A stretch of 64,000 nucleotides of DNA from Symbiodinium natans. Taxonomy: Eukaryota; Sar; Dinophyceae; Suessiales; Symbiodiniaceae. Location: assembly GCA_905221605.1 (NCBI GenBank), contig CAJNDS010000036.1:62001-126000 (forward strand). The letters are read 5' to 3'. The notes under the pieces are model-generated. The model had not been told where the DNA came from. It made no database searches and was given only the letters and a program-made list of their open reading frames with translations. The translations under genes were made by a program, and so were the position numbers. This document shows, in pieces, positions 57,292 to 64,000 of the stretch. Every line of letters begins with the position of its first letter. Position 1 is the first letter of the stretch.

Positions 57292-58626
57292 TTATTTTCT
57301 GAATATTTCTTTTCTATACAAATCTTTGAGTTCTTTCAGATATTGTTTTTTCATTTCTTTATCTCCCGCTGACCTGATCCAATTGTTATATATACTTTTA
57401 TAGCTTCTGTAAGTTTTAGTATTTATAGTATTTCTGTTGTTCGCTTCTTCGAATACTTCTCTCAATTTTTGAATACCTATTTTGCTTGGAATGATTAATG
57501 TAGGTGATGCCATATCCTGCTCTTCTGTTGTTCCTTCCTTCAAATTTGTTTTTCTGGTTAAACGGGTTCTTGGGCGTTCGTTTTGTGGTGGTTGCGGTGG
57601 TTGTGGAGGTGGCGCGTTTCCGCTTGAACTTGACGAACCGCCTTCTTGAAAATTTGGCTGTGGCGGCGGCGGTGTTTTCGGTGATGGTCTGGGTCTTGCT
57701 TTTGTTCTCGGCTCTGTTGGTCGCTGTGGTATTGGACGTGGTATTGGTGGTAATTCTGCTAGCGTAGGTTGGCTTGATGATGCAATCGGCAAAGGTTGTT
57801 GTGTAGCACCGACGTTAGGTTGATGTGGTTGTAAAACTATTGAAGGTTGTAAATATTCCATGTTTGGAATTGGCATTGGGTCATAAGTTGTAAATTGACC
57901 CGCGCGAGGATCTCCTGAAAAGTCTAATAGCTGTCTGGGGGGCGGGTTTATTCTCCTCATTAATGTCTCGCCTAATGCTTGCGCGGCTTCCTGTGTAAGT
58001 CCAGCAAACGCGGCAGAAGTAAAATCCATACCGGAAATCATATTACCCGCAACATTGCCCCCTACTCGTAATGCCCCGCTTCCTAAACTTAATGCCCCGC
58101 TTCCTAAACTCCGAAGAATGCCCGAACCGCCTTCTTCCTCTCTTTCTAACTGTTGTTGGTGCGCTTGATTGATTGCTTGTTGGTTGCCTTGATGTGCGGT
58201 TGCTACGTTTCCTAATGTTTCATCGATTTGAAACAATTGTTGCTCGGGGGGTGTGCCGAATTCTTCAATAAAAGACATATTGTCGGTGTCCGTTGCAATA
58301 CGAAACATTTCTGGCGATCTGGGTTGTTCTGGTTCTGGGCGGTCGTGCTCTGTAAATAATGCTCTATGTGTAAAATTGTTATCGCTAGCGTATTCGCGTA
58401 GCATATGATCCCTAACAATTCTTTCGGCAATTTGTTTTTCTTGAACTTTTAATTTGTCCAAATGATCTTTTCCATCAAAACGAGTTCCTTTGTTGCTTTG
58501 TTTATAAAATACAGCATCTCTATTAGGAAAGGGTTTTAACGCTTCTTCATCGTCATTAACCAGCTCCAAAATATCTTCATATCTAGATCTTCTGTGAAAT
58601 TGTATACCAGCGTTTTTAACTACCAT
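57292..58626 (-). CDS. Viral protein, probable internal virion protein
   Basis: 444 aa starting MVVKNAGIQFHRRSRYEDIL. Residues 40-100 are charged and helical; 166-220 are Gly/Ala-rich and amphipathic (SLGSGALSLGSGALRVGGNV), of the sort that can act on membranes; 275-345 are Pro-rich; 380-444 are a basic helical tail. No enzyme motif. It is first in the minus-strand cluster and closest to the hairpin terminator. Position and layout suggest a virion component comparable in role to membrane-active or core proteins of adenovirus-like viruses, but no homology is claimed. ATG preceded by AATATATAAAAAAGA. Confidence 0.6.
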   Translation of the reverse strand: MVVKNAGIQFHRRSRYEDILELVNDDEEALKPFPNRDAVFYKQSNKGTRFDGKDHLDKLKVQEKQIAERIVRDHMLREYASDNNFTHRALFTEHDRPEPEQPRSPEMFRIATDTDNMSFIEEFGTPPEQQLFQIDETLGNVATAHQGNQQAINQAHQQQLEREEEGGSGILRSLGSGALSLGSGALRVGGNVAGNMISGMDFTSAAFAGLTQEAAQALGETLMRRINPPPRQLLDFSGDPRAGQFTTYDPMPIPNMEYLQPSIVLQPHQPNVGATQQPLPIASSSQPTLAELPPIPRPIPQRPTEPRTKARPRPSPKTPPPPQPNFQEGGSSSSSGNAPPPQPPQPPQNERPRTRLTRKTNLKEGTTEEQDMASPTLIIPSKIGIQKLREVFEEANNRNTINTKTYRSYKSIYNNWIRSAGDKEMKKQYLKELKDLYRKEIFRK

Positions 58627-58644
58627 TCTTTTTTATATATTGTT

Positions 58645-58986
58645 TTAGAAAATAGTCTCGCTTAACTCGCTTAATGTGTCATATCTTTTTCTGAGATGTT
58701 CCAGAGAAGTCTCGGGTATTCTTGGATTATGCATTTCCCCTTTCAATCTTGACATCTCACTTTCATAATTTGCTTTCATCTGACCCTCTAACAATCTACG
58801 TTTAAACGCCAGATTCTTTTCTTTTGCCTCTCTCGCTTCCAGTTGCTTTTTCAAATTCAGTAAATAATCAATATTTTGCTGTCGGTATACGAGATCTTCC
58901 GGCGAATTCACGACGGGATTATCTAATGATTTTTTCTTATGCATTTTTTTGTTTTTCTGAAATTTGAACCTATTATATAGAACCAT
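58645..58986 (-). CDS. Viral coiled-coil protein
   Basis: 113 aa, basic start (MVLYNRFKFQKNKKMHKKKS), then a long charged helix (LNLKKQLEAREAKEKN) and a short C-terminal helix. It lies 18 bp from the next gene. ATATATACAA precedes the ATG. No family recognised; a structural helper is plausible. Confidence 0.6.
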   Translation of the reverse strand: MVLYNRFKFQKNKKMHKKKSLDNPVVNSPEDLVYRQQNIDYLLNLKKQLEAREAKEKNLAFKRRLLEGQMKANYESEMSRLKGEMHNPRIPETSLEHLRKRYDTLSELSETIF

Positions 58987-58998
58987 TTGTATATATTA

Positions 58999-59550
58999 TT
59001 ATTTAGATTTTTTACTTCTTGATTGAAACATGGCTTTGCACATATTATCAGATTTTTCCTGTCTTCTTCTCAAAATTTCGGCGTTCATTGATTTCATTTG
59101 TAGTTGCAATAATTGTTGTTGCGTTAAATTTGCATAAGGATTTGAAAATTGTTGCGGTTGCACTGGCGGAATTGCTTTTGTAACAGGCGGTTGTTGTTCT
59201 TGATATTGTGGCGGTGCCACTGAATTATTTTCATTATGTTCCGGTGCGAGAGGTTCAACGTTTATTTTTGCTTTGGTTCTAGGCGCTTGTCTTTTTACTG
59301 GTTTATCAATAATATTACTTGGTTTCTTTTCGCATTTTTCAGGATGCGTATATCTCAACGTTTTTATAGTCATCGTTTTTTTACAGTCCCTACATTCAGC
59401 AGGTTCTTTTACAACGTCGCGAATTTTAACTCGTTTAGCTTCTTCCTTTTCCGGTTCAGGCATTGGTGCTTCGGTTTCAGGTTGCGCTTCGGTTGCTTCG
59501 TTTTCAGGTTCATCATTGACTGCTACAATTTCCGAGCTTTGATCTGTCAT
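58999..59550 (-). CDS. Viral protein with CCHC zinc motif
   Basis: 183 aa. The acidic, Pro/Glu-rich N-terminus (1-50) is followed by C53-X2-C56-X12-H69-X3-C73 in ECRDCKKTMTIKTLRYTHPE. I recall similar short zinc motifs (C-x2-C...KTLxYxH) from large and polinton-like viruses of protists. The rest is Gln/Pro-rich, with a helical basic tail ending SRSKKSK. The ATG is immediately preceded by an alternating TA run. A DNA- or capsid-associated role is possible but unproven. Confidence 0.6.
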   Translation of the reverse strand: MTDQSSEIVAVNDEPENEATEAQPETEAPMPEPEKEEAKRVKIRDVVKEPAECRDCKKTMTIKTLRYTHPEKCEKKPSNIIDKPVKRQAPRTKAKINVEPLAPEHNENNSVAPPQYQEQQPPVTKAIPPVQPQQFSNPYANLTQQQLLQLQMKSMNAEILRRRQEKSDNMCKAMFQSRSKKSK

Positions 59551-59593
59551 ATATATATATATATATATTGTTCTATATATTTTCGATTACGTT

Positions 59594-60463
59594 TCATGTA
59601 GCATCGCTATTATGGAAGAGGAGGCTAAAACTCAAATCGACGCCGTTGAAGTCGATAAGGTTGCCCGTTTCATCGGTTATTCTAAAAGTTAGTCGTCTTA
59701 TTGAACGACGCGAGACATTAACATAATCGTAATCTGTAACGCCGTAGGGATCATTTATAATACCTGCGAAGGAAGCATTGACAGGAACTTTTTTTACGAT
59801 CGCGTTTGAAAAAGACGAAGGACTATGAAAATTATTATTTGACAGTTCCGGACATGATATGTATAGGTCTTGGTGATGGAGAAGCTTAATAAAGCCGGTT
59901 GTCCATGGAGCGGATGAAGTGAAACTATCGCCTACCGTAACGTTAAAACTTAACACTTCATTTATAGAGTTCAAATTATTCAGATCTACACTGTTGGAAA
60001 ACGAACCTACGAAAGATGGAACGTCGGCATCAGTTAAGGGAATAAAAAGCACCTCTGTATAATTTGAGGATACCGTCATCTTATTTGATATCGTGTTGTA
60101 TGTGACGGTACAGGAATTTGACCGACCGCCACTATCAAAGAAAAAATTCAGTTGTGTCTGAATTGCATTTGCTAATTCCGGCGGTGAGTAATTTCCAACC
60201 GGTATTTCAATACGCCGATACGTTATGCCTTGCGGTGTAGCTGGTGCGATGATCTGATGTCTAAAATATAGATTTTGATTATTTGCGTTTATTGAATACC
60301 ACGTATTCGGAATGGCTAACTCGTGAACTTGCATAATAGTGCCATCGGGTATTTCAAAGGTTTCCCTTAATTCAATTTGAAAGTCGCTTATTCCACGACT
60401 GTTTGAAGTGCGGTATTTTGAATTTACATAAACTTTTTTATACGTCAATGGTCTGATACTCAT
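59594..60463 (-). CDS. Penton-like minor capsid protein
   Basis: 289 aa from MSIRPLTYKKVYVNSKYRTS. The upstream ATG of the longer ORF is rejected because the region before 60,463 is the AT-rich promoter and overlaps the divergent gene. SKYRT...SDFQIEL, IPNTWYSIN and IEIPVGNYSPPELANAIQTQ are typical, as I recall them, of minor capsid/penton-like proteins in polinton-like and related viruses, predicted as beta-sandwich. Expected at capsid vertices with the major capsid protein. It is divergent from the lipase-like gene. Confidence 0.65.
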   Translation of the reverse strand: MSIRPLTYKKVYVNSKYRTSNSRGISDFQIELRETFEIPDGTIMQVHELAIPNTWYSINANNQNLYFRHQIIAPATPQGITYRRIEIPVGNYSPPELANAIQTQLNFFFDSGGRSNSCTVTYNTISNKMTVSSNYTEVLFIPLTDADVPSFVGSFSNSVDLNNLNSINEVLSFNVTVGDSFTSSAPWTTGFIKLLHHQDLYISCPELSNNNFHSPSSFSNAIVKKVPVNASFAGIINDPYGVTDYDYVNVSRRSIRRLTFRITDETGNLIDFNGVDLSFSLLFHNSDAT

Positions 60464-60516
60464 AATATTGTTATATAATATAATTGATATAAATAATTTA
60501 TAATCTTTTTTATATA
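60464..60516. promoter_or_regulatory. Divergent promoter region
   Basis: 53 bp, almost all A/T, between the penton-like gene (minus) and the lipase-like gene (plus). TTATATAATATAA serves the minus side and TTTTTTATATA abuts the plus-side ATG. Confidence 0.6.
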
Positions 60517-61059
60517 ATGTCAAAAATACAATCGCAACTAAATACGATGCTAGAAAGTAACGGCAAAATTTCAAATTCACAGGGTATTAAATATGCTTAC
60601 GATCGTGATAATAAAATTTTTGTTAAAGGAAATAAAATGTATGTTGGAGGAACAACCAGCGCTGTTAATTGGTTAGAAAACTTAACGAAGCTCCCTTTTG
60701 GTGTATTAGGTGGCGTCCGTGATATGGAACGATACATTGAAGCGAAGCGAGTATTGCAGGATAACCCGCAAATAACGGAGTTGGTCGGACATAGTCAGGC
60801 AGGTCCAGTTGTTTTAACGCTTGCAAAAGATTTTCCAGATAGAAGTTTAAGAACGAGAACATATAACAGCCCTACATTCAGTTTAGGTTTTAACCCTAAC
60901 ACGGAAGAACATAAAAGATTTAGAAAAGTTGGAGATTTGGTAAGTGCTTTCGATGGAGGCGCGATGAATGTATATACTGATAGTCTAAACCCTTTAAAAA
61001 ATCATGACATAAGCGCATTTGATGGAGTTAGTGAGACACTACCACCTGATGAAAAATGA
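60517..61059 (+). CDS. Lipase-like alpha/beta hydrolase
   Basis: 180 aa. VGHSQAGP at 90-97 is a GxSxG nucleophile elbow (S93). D140 in VGDLVSAFD and H163 in NHDISAFDG complete a triad with spacing like class 3 lipases. No signal peptide. It lies directly upstream of the capsid gene, pointing to a virion-associated lipase that could open a host membrane during entry. Shorter than most full lipases, so the lid and first strands are reduced. The start is fixed by the TATATA motif touching the ATG. Confidence 0.65.
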   Translation: MSKIQSQLNTMLESNGKISNSQGIKYAYDRDNKIFVKGNKMYVGGTTSAVNWLENLTKLPFGVLGGVRDMERYIEAKRVLQDNPQITELVGHSQAGPVVLTLAKDFPDRSLRTRTYNSPTFSLGFNPNTEEHKRFRKVGDLVSAFDGGAMNVYTDSLNPLKNHDISAFDGVSETLPPDEK

Positions 61060-61081
61060 TTTTCCTAAATAATATAATAGA

Positions 61082-61330
61082 ATGCTTAATAAGGTCAGGA
61101 AGCAGAAAGAACAAACAAGGGTAGGAAAAGCCCCCGAAAACGACCAATTTAAAAACAAGCTTACGAAAAGCATCAACAATTCATCTTATGAAACTATTAG
61201 AGGAATTGTTGAAACCGATGCAACGGCAGTATCACAACCGCAATTAGAAAAACCAATTTCAAAAAATATTAACAATTTAAATTCACATAAAAAATATAAT
61301 AATATTAATAATAAAAAATCTAATAAATAA
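61082..61330 (+). CDS. Small basic viral protein
   Basis: 82 aa, Lys/Asn-rich, starting MLNKVRKQKEQTRVGKAPEN, with a low-complexity Asn/Lys tail. It lies 22 bp after the lipase-like gene and 10 bp before the capsid gene. AATATAATAG precedes the ATG. A DNA-condensing core protein is possible from charge and position; no family recognised. Confidence 0.55.
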   Translation: MLNKVRKQKEQTRVGKAPENDQFKNKLTKSINNSSYETIRGIVETDATAVSQPQLEKPISKNINNLNSHKKYNNINNKKSNK

Positions 61331-61340
61331 TATATAAGTT

Positions 61341-62807
61341 ATGGATTTAGTTATTGCTGAAACACAGGATAACATGATAAACTCGTTACAGTTCGGACTT
61401 CCCGAAAGCGCCGCGTATATTACGGATCGTAAGCAGGTTCATTTCCCTAGTGTATCCGGAAATATTTTTAGTTCAAATAATGGTAATAAATATATTAAAT
61501 TTGTGATCACGGGAGAAGACAACAATTACATCGATATGTCCAGCATTTGCTTATTTTTTGATGTTGTGAATACATCAACCACGGCAGGAGAATATTTAAG
61601 ACCATTAGGTGAAAGCCACGCCTTTTTCACTCGTTATAGATGCAACGCGGCAGGACAACAAATTAACGATATCGATAATTATAATTTAGTATGTGAAGAA
61701 ATGAAATCTTTTAAAAGTGAAGAAGTAAGAAATTTAGACGACATCCAAGAAGGTTGTTTAACACGATACGACAGCCGAATTAATAGACTTTATGCGTTTG
61801 CAATTGAAACACACGATGCCGTCGCTACTACTGGTAGAAATGATAGAGGAATTGTTTTACCAAAACTTACGCGAGCCAACACGACAGGAATTGAGCAAGG
61901 AAAATTCGTGCGGATGGGACATAAGCCATGTTGCGGGTTCGTTCAATCAGGGTATTATCCTCCTATTCGATATTGTCCGTTAGAATTTATTTTTGAAATT
62001 TGTTCTGATGCACAAGAACCGGTAATCAATCCGGCTACGCCGGTAGCAGGAACGCAGGCGGAAGACGACGTTAATGGTTTATATTTTACCACACGAAACA
62101 CTACAACTTCGTGGGCAATTCAAAATTGTATCCTTCGATGCGAATTAATCACAGTCGACAATTCCGTCAATAATAACGTGGTTTCGCATTTATTGAAAGG
62201 GGGTCGGCTTCGTATGGTTTATCCAGCCTATCACAGTTTTTCACAATCTTTCGCGGCAGGAAATACCGAAATCAATATGAATATTGTTAAGTCTTCAACA
62301 CGATTATCACAAATGTTCTTTACCCTTTCCAATTCACAGATTGAAACTAATAACACAGCCGGAAATTTTGCCAAGAAGAAATGGACGTGGTTCTGGCATC
62401 CCATGGCGGCATCAATTGATAATTTAGAAGGCGTGATCGACAGCACCAAACAAATTTCATATTATGTTCAGATCGCGAATAAAAAGTTCCCCGAACAAGC
62501 AATAGAAAGTTTAGCCGAAGCTATGTATTTCTTACGTCGTGCTGTTAATGTTATGTCTCCGTTTTATGACGGTTTTTCAATTGACATTTACAGATACGCT
62601 AACGATAAGTTTATTGGTGGAATAAATTTCGATAAGCAACCTGATATGAATTTTACCGGATCCAACACTAAAATGGGTTCCTTATTGACTTTTAAATTGA
62701 AAGGGGCGAACAACACATTCGCATTAGGCGTAGAACAGGTATATGTTACGCTCGTTTCAGAACATGTTTTTGAGCTCTCGGAGAGTGCCAGCACGGTTTT
62801 AGACTAA
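61341..62807 (+). CDS. Major capsid protein (double jelly-roll)
   Basis: 488 aa, the expected length for polinton-like virus major capsid proteins. Features fitting the family: a strand-rich N-terminus (KYIKFVITGEDNNYIDMSSI), TRYRCNAAGQQINDIDNYN (98-116), KWTWFWHP (347-354), a conserved-looking QIANKKFPEQAIESLAEAMY (377-396) and a closing strand TFALGVEQVYVTLVSEHVFE. Trimers would form the hexons of an icosahedral capsid. AATATATAAGTT precedes the ATG; a strong hairpin follows the stop. Confidence 0.8.
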   Translation: MDLVIAETQDNMINSLQFGLPESAAYITDRKQVHFPSVSGNIFSSNNGNKYIKFVITGEDNNYIDMSSICLFFDVVNTSTTAGEYLRPLGESHAFFTRYRCNAAGQQINDIDNYNLVCEEMKSFKSEEVRNLDDIQEGCLTRYDSRINRLYAFAIETHDAVATTGRNDRGIVLPKLTRANTTGIEQGKFVRMGHKPCCGFVQSGYYPPIRYCPLEFIFEICSDAQEPVINPATPVAGTQAEDDVNGLYFTTRNTTTSWAIQNCILRCELITVDNSVNNNVVSHLLKGGRLRMVYPAYHSFSQSFAAGNTEINMNIVKSSTRLSQMFFTLSNSQIETNNTAGNFAKKKWTWFWHPMAASIDNLEGVIDSTKQISYYVQIANKKFPEQAIESLAEAMYFLRRAVNVMSPFYDGFSIDIYRYANDKFIGGINFDKQPDMNFTGSNTKMGSLLTFKLKGANNTFALGVEQVYVTLVSEHVFELSESASTVLD

Positions 62808-62833
62808 ATTGAGATCTGACAAAAGAAATAAAA

Positions 62834-62872
62834 CATTATTAAATTAAATAAAATCTACTTAATTTAATAATG
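62834..62872 (+). terminator. Hairpin ending in the next start codon
   Basis: CATTATTAAATTAA pairs perfectly with TTAATTTAATAATG around an 11-base loop. The last three bases of the right arm are the ATG of the fibre gene. It probably ends capsid gene transcripts and may also affect fibre translation. Confidence 0.65.
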
Positions 62873-64000
62873 GCTTCTATAAACAACTTAACCACGCTTT
62901 ACGCGAACGAAATTTACAAAATTTTTTCAACAGGGGCAACTGAAATAAGCGATCAATACGCTACCAAAACAGAAGTAGAAAACACTAACTCGGCTAATAC
63001 TTCTAATATAGCAACAAATACAGCAGATATAGCAGTTTTAAACACGAAACAACTTCAAAACTTCCAGAATATTAGTTCAATAACACATTTATTAAACACA
63101 GACTACCAAACAAACGCTACACTAACAACGAATTTTTACAATAAAGCAGAAATAGACACGACCTTTACTAATTACTATACACAAGCACAAATAGACACGA
63201 ATTTAACTACTAATTATCAAAATAATACATTATTAGCAACAAATTTCTATAATAAAGGCGAGGTTGATACATTAATAGCGGGCGCAGGTGGTGGAGGTGG
63301 CTACACCGATACAGAAATTGATAACTTATTAGATTTAAGAGTTCCAAAATCAGATTTTACAAATAGATTTAGTGCTAATCCTATTATTGATTGTTCCGCC
63401 CCGACTGTTATTCATAGTGGTTTAACGTTAAATAATTCGACAGTAAATATAAGTCCGGTAGCAGGTTTATTATTCAGTAATCAAACAGGAGGAGGAGACA
63501 AAGTTTTAGCGGAGTTTAAAAATGCAACGAGTTATATAACTTTACAAGGAGATAAAATATTTTGTAATAATACGTCTGACGACGCTATCAAACAATTAGA
63601 TTTAACAAATAATAATGCAGGTTATAAAATGTCAGGAAAGATAGAAACGCCGACAGGTGGTCTAGTAGTAGAAAATACAGCAGACGCTAATTTATCTTTT
63701 ACGGTTAGGAACACTGATAATTACTTTACCTTTAATAATGACAGTATTGATTGTTATAATTCTGTTGGTGATACAGGAAGGATTTTAAATTTAAACACTA
63801 ATGCCGATCAGTATGTTAAATCGCATTCATTATTAGTAGATACAGGAGCAAATACATTAACAGGCGGTTATACATTAGATGTTGTTGATAATGCTATCGT
63901 TAGACAAAATTTAAGAGTGGATGGTAACTTAGACTTATCAAATGATTTAAATTTTTATGGTGAAAATTATAATATTTCTAATAATTCAGGACTTACATTT
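62870..64000 (+). CDS. Fibre-like receptor-binding protein, 3' end outside window
   Basis: At least 377 codons open to the window edge. It begins MASINNLTTLYANEIYKIFS. Spaced repeats of the type TKTEVENT (32-39), FYNKAEID (89-96), YTQAQID (103-109), FYNKGEVD (126-133) and YTDTEIDNLL (145-154) are short coiled or triple-helix-like segments as in phage-type trimeric tail fibres, then a Gly run (138-144) and beta-rich repeats. I recall similar (Y)TKTEVD repeats in dinoflagellate gene sets. Likely a trimeric host-attachment fibre. This is the only viral gene here without TATATA just before the ATG. Confidence 0.7.
   Translation, partial: MASINNLTTLYANEIYKIFSTGATEISDQYATKTEVENTNSANTSNIATNTADIAVLNTKQLQNFQNISSITHLLNTDYQTNATLTTNFYNKAEIDTTFTNYYTQAQIDTNLTTNYQNNTLLATNFYNKGEVDTLIAGAGGGGGYTDTEIDNLLDLRVPKSDFTNRFSANPIIDCSAPTVIHSGLTLNNSTVNISPVAGLLFSNQTGGGDKVLAEFKNATSYITLQGDKIFCNNTSDDAIKQLDLTNNNAGYKMSGKIETPTGGLVVENTADANLSFTVRNTDNYFTFNNDSIDCYNSVGDTGRILNLNTNADQYVKSHSLLVDTGANTLTGGYTLDVVDNAIVRQNLRVDGNLDLSNDLNFYGENYNISNNSGLTF

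Larger units (their letters stand above)
54085..64000. mobile_element. Integrated polinton-like virus, left part
   Basis: Composition drops abruptly to AT-rich, telomere-like repeats stop, and densely packed short-spaced genes begin. Hallmarks: major capsid protein (61,341), penton-like protein (59,594), lipase-like hydrolase (60,517), zinc-motif and coiled-coil proteins and a fibre protein. The left border is placed after a C run at about 54,085; no terminal inverted repeat can be tested because the right end is outside the window. DNA polymerase, integrase, packaging ATPase and protease are not present here. Confidence 0.82.

Noticed and set aside
59236-59601. Plus-strand ORFs over the zinc-motif gene
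   Set aside because: Phe/Arg-rich antisense shadows of a Glu/Pro/Lys-rich coding region.
60464-60580. Longer start for the penton-like protein
   Set aside because: The extra 39 residues translate the AT-rich divergent promoter and overlap the lipase-like gene; the ATG at 60,463 starts a typical sequence.
1-64000. Spliced leader, tRNA, rRNA or snRNA genes
   Set aside because: I looked for the dinoflagellate spliced-leader core and for obvious tRNA-like or rRNA words and recognised none; a covariance-model scan would be needed to exclude them.

Overview
The window looks like nuclear DNA of a dinoflagellate. Four things point that way: hundreds of plant/alveolate-type telomere-like repeats (TTTAGGG and variants) scattered through non-coding DNA in both orientations; a two-ORF LINE carrying a GEA(A)xPGP signature that I recall from dinoflagellate LINEs; short exon-like islands with GT, GC and possibly GA donors; and, at the right end, an AT-rich polinton-like virus (PLV) with a tail-fibre-like gene of a type I recall from dinoflagellate gene sets. 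No species can be named from sequence alone, and no spliced leader, tRNA or rRNA gene was recognised.

Layout. 1-2,445: AT-rich flank, palindromic repeats and telomere-like mosaic, with one good exon-like ORF (686-955, minus). 2,446-11,571: a nearly intact LINE on the minus strand (ORF1 975 aa, ORF2 1,999 aa with endonuclease, reverse transcriptase, zinc knuckle and RNase H), sitting in an array of TTTAGGGG units. 11,572-34,140: telomere-like mosaic holding many GC-rich islands of about 40-300 bp that read as exons (mostly minus strand), typically bracketed by CCCTAAA repeats on the left and TTTAGGG repeats on the right, plus several families of about 100-bp palindromic repeats. 34,177-36,365: a 2.2-kb non-autonomous element with perfect 22-bp terminal inverted repeats. 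37,380-39,190: a decayed second LINE. 39,432-40,430: a host-like gene with one clear 47-nt intron. 41,000-54,000: more mosaic, a 1.4-kb minisatellite (44,820-46,262) and a 370-bp perfect-looking foldback (47,134-47,503) between long C and G tracts.

54,085-64,000 (runs off the right edge): an integrated PLV. Its recognised virion module is a double-jelly-roll major capsid protein, a penton-like minor capsid protein, a lipase-like hydrolase, coiled-coil and zinc-motif proteins, and a long fibre protein. Eight of nine of these genes have a TATATA-type motif a few bases before the ATG. Between the left end and this module lies a cargo region of two genes that share a duplicated leader; one starts with a ubiquitin-like segment and appears to be spliced into an acidic, AT-hook-ending protein. 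Core replication genes (polymerase, integrase, packaging ATPase, protease) are not in the window and would be expected to the right.

The most unusual points are the telomere-like repeats at intron ends and inside palindromic elements with target duplications, the LINE inserted in a telomere-type array whose ORF1 carries two ubiquitin-like repeats, and the PLV with a spliced ubiquitin-like cargo gene.
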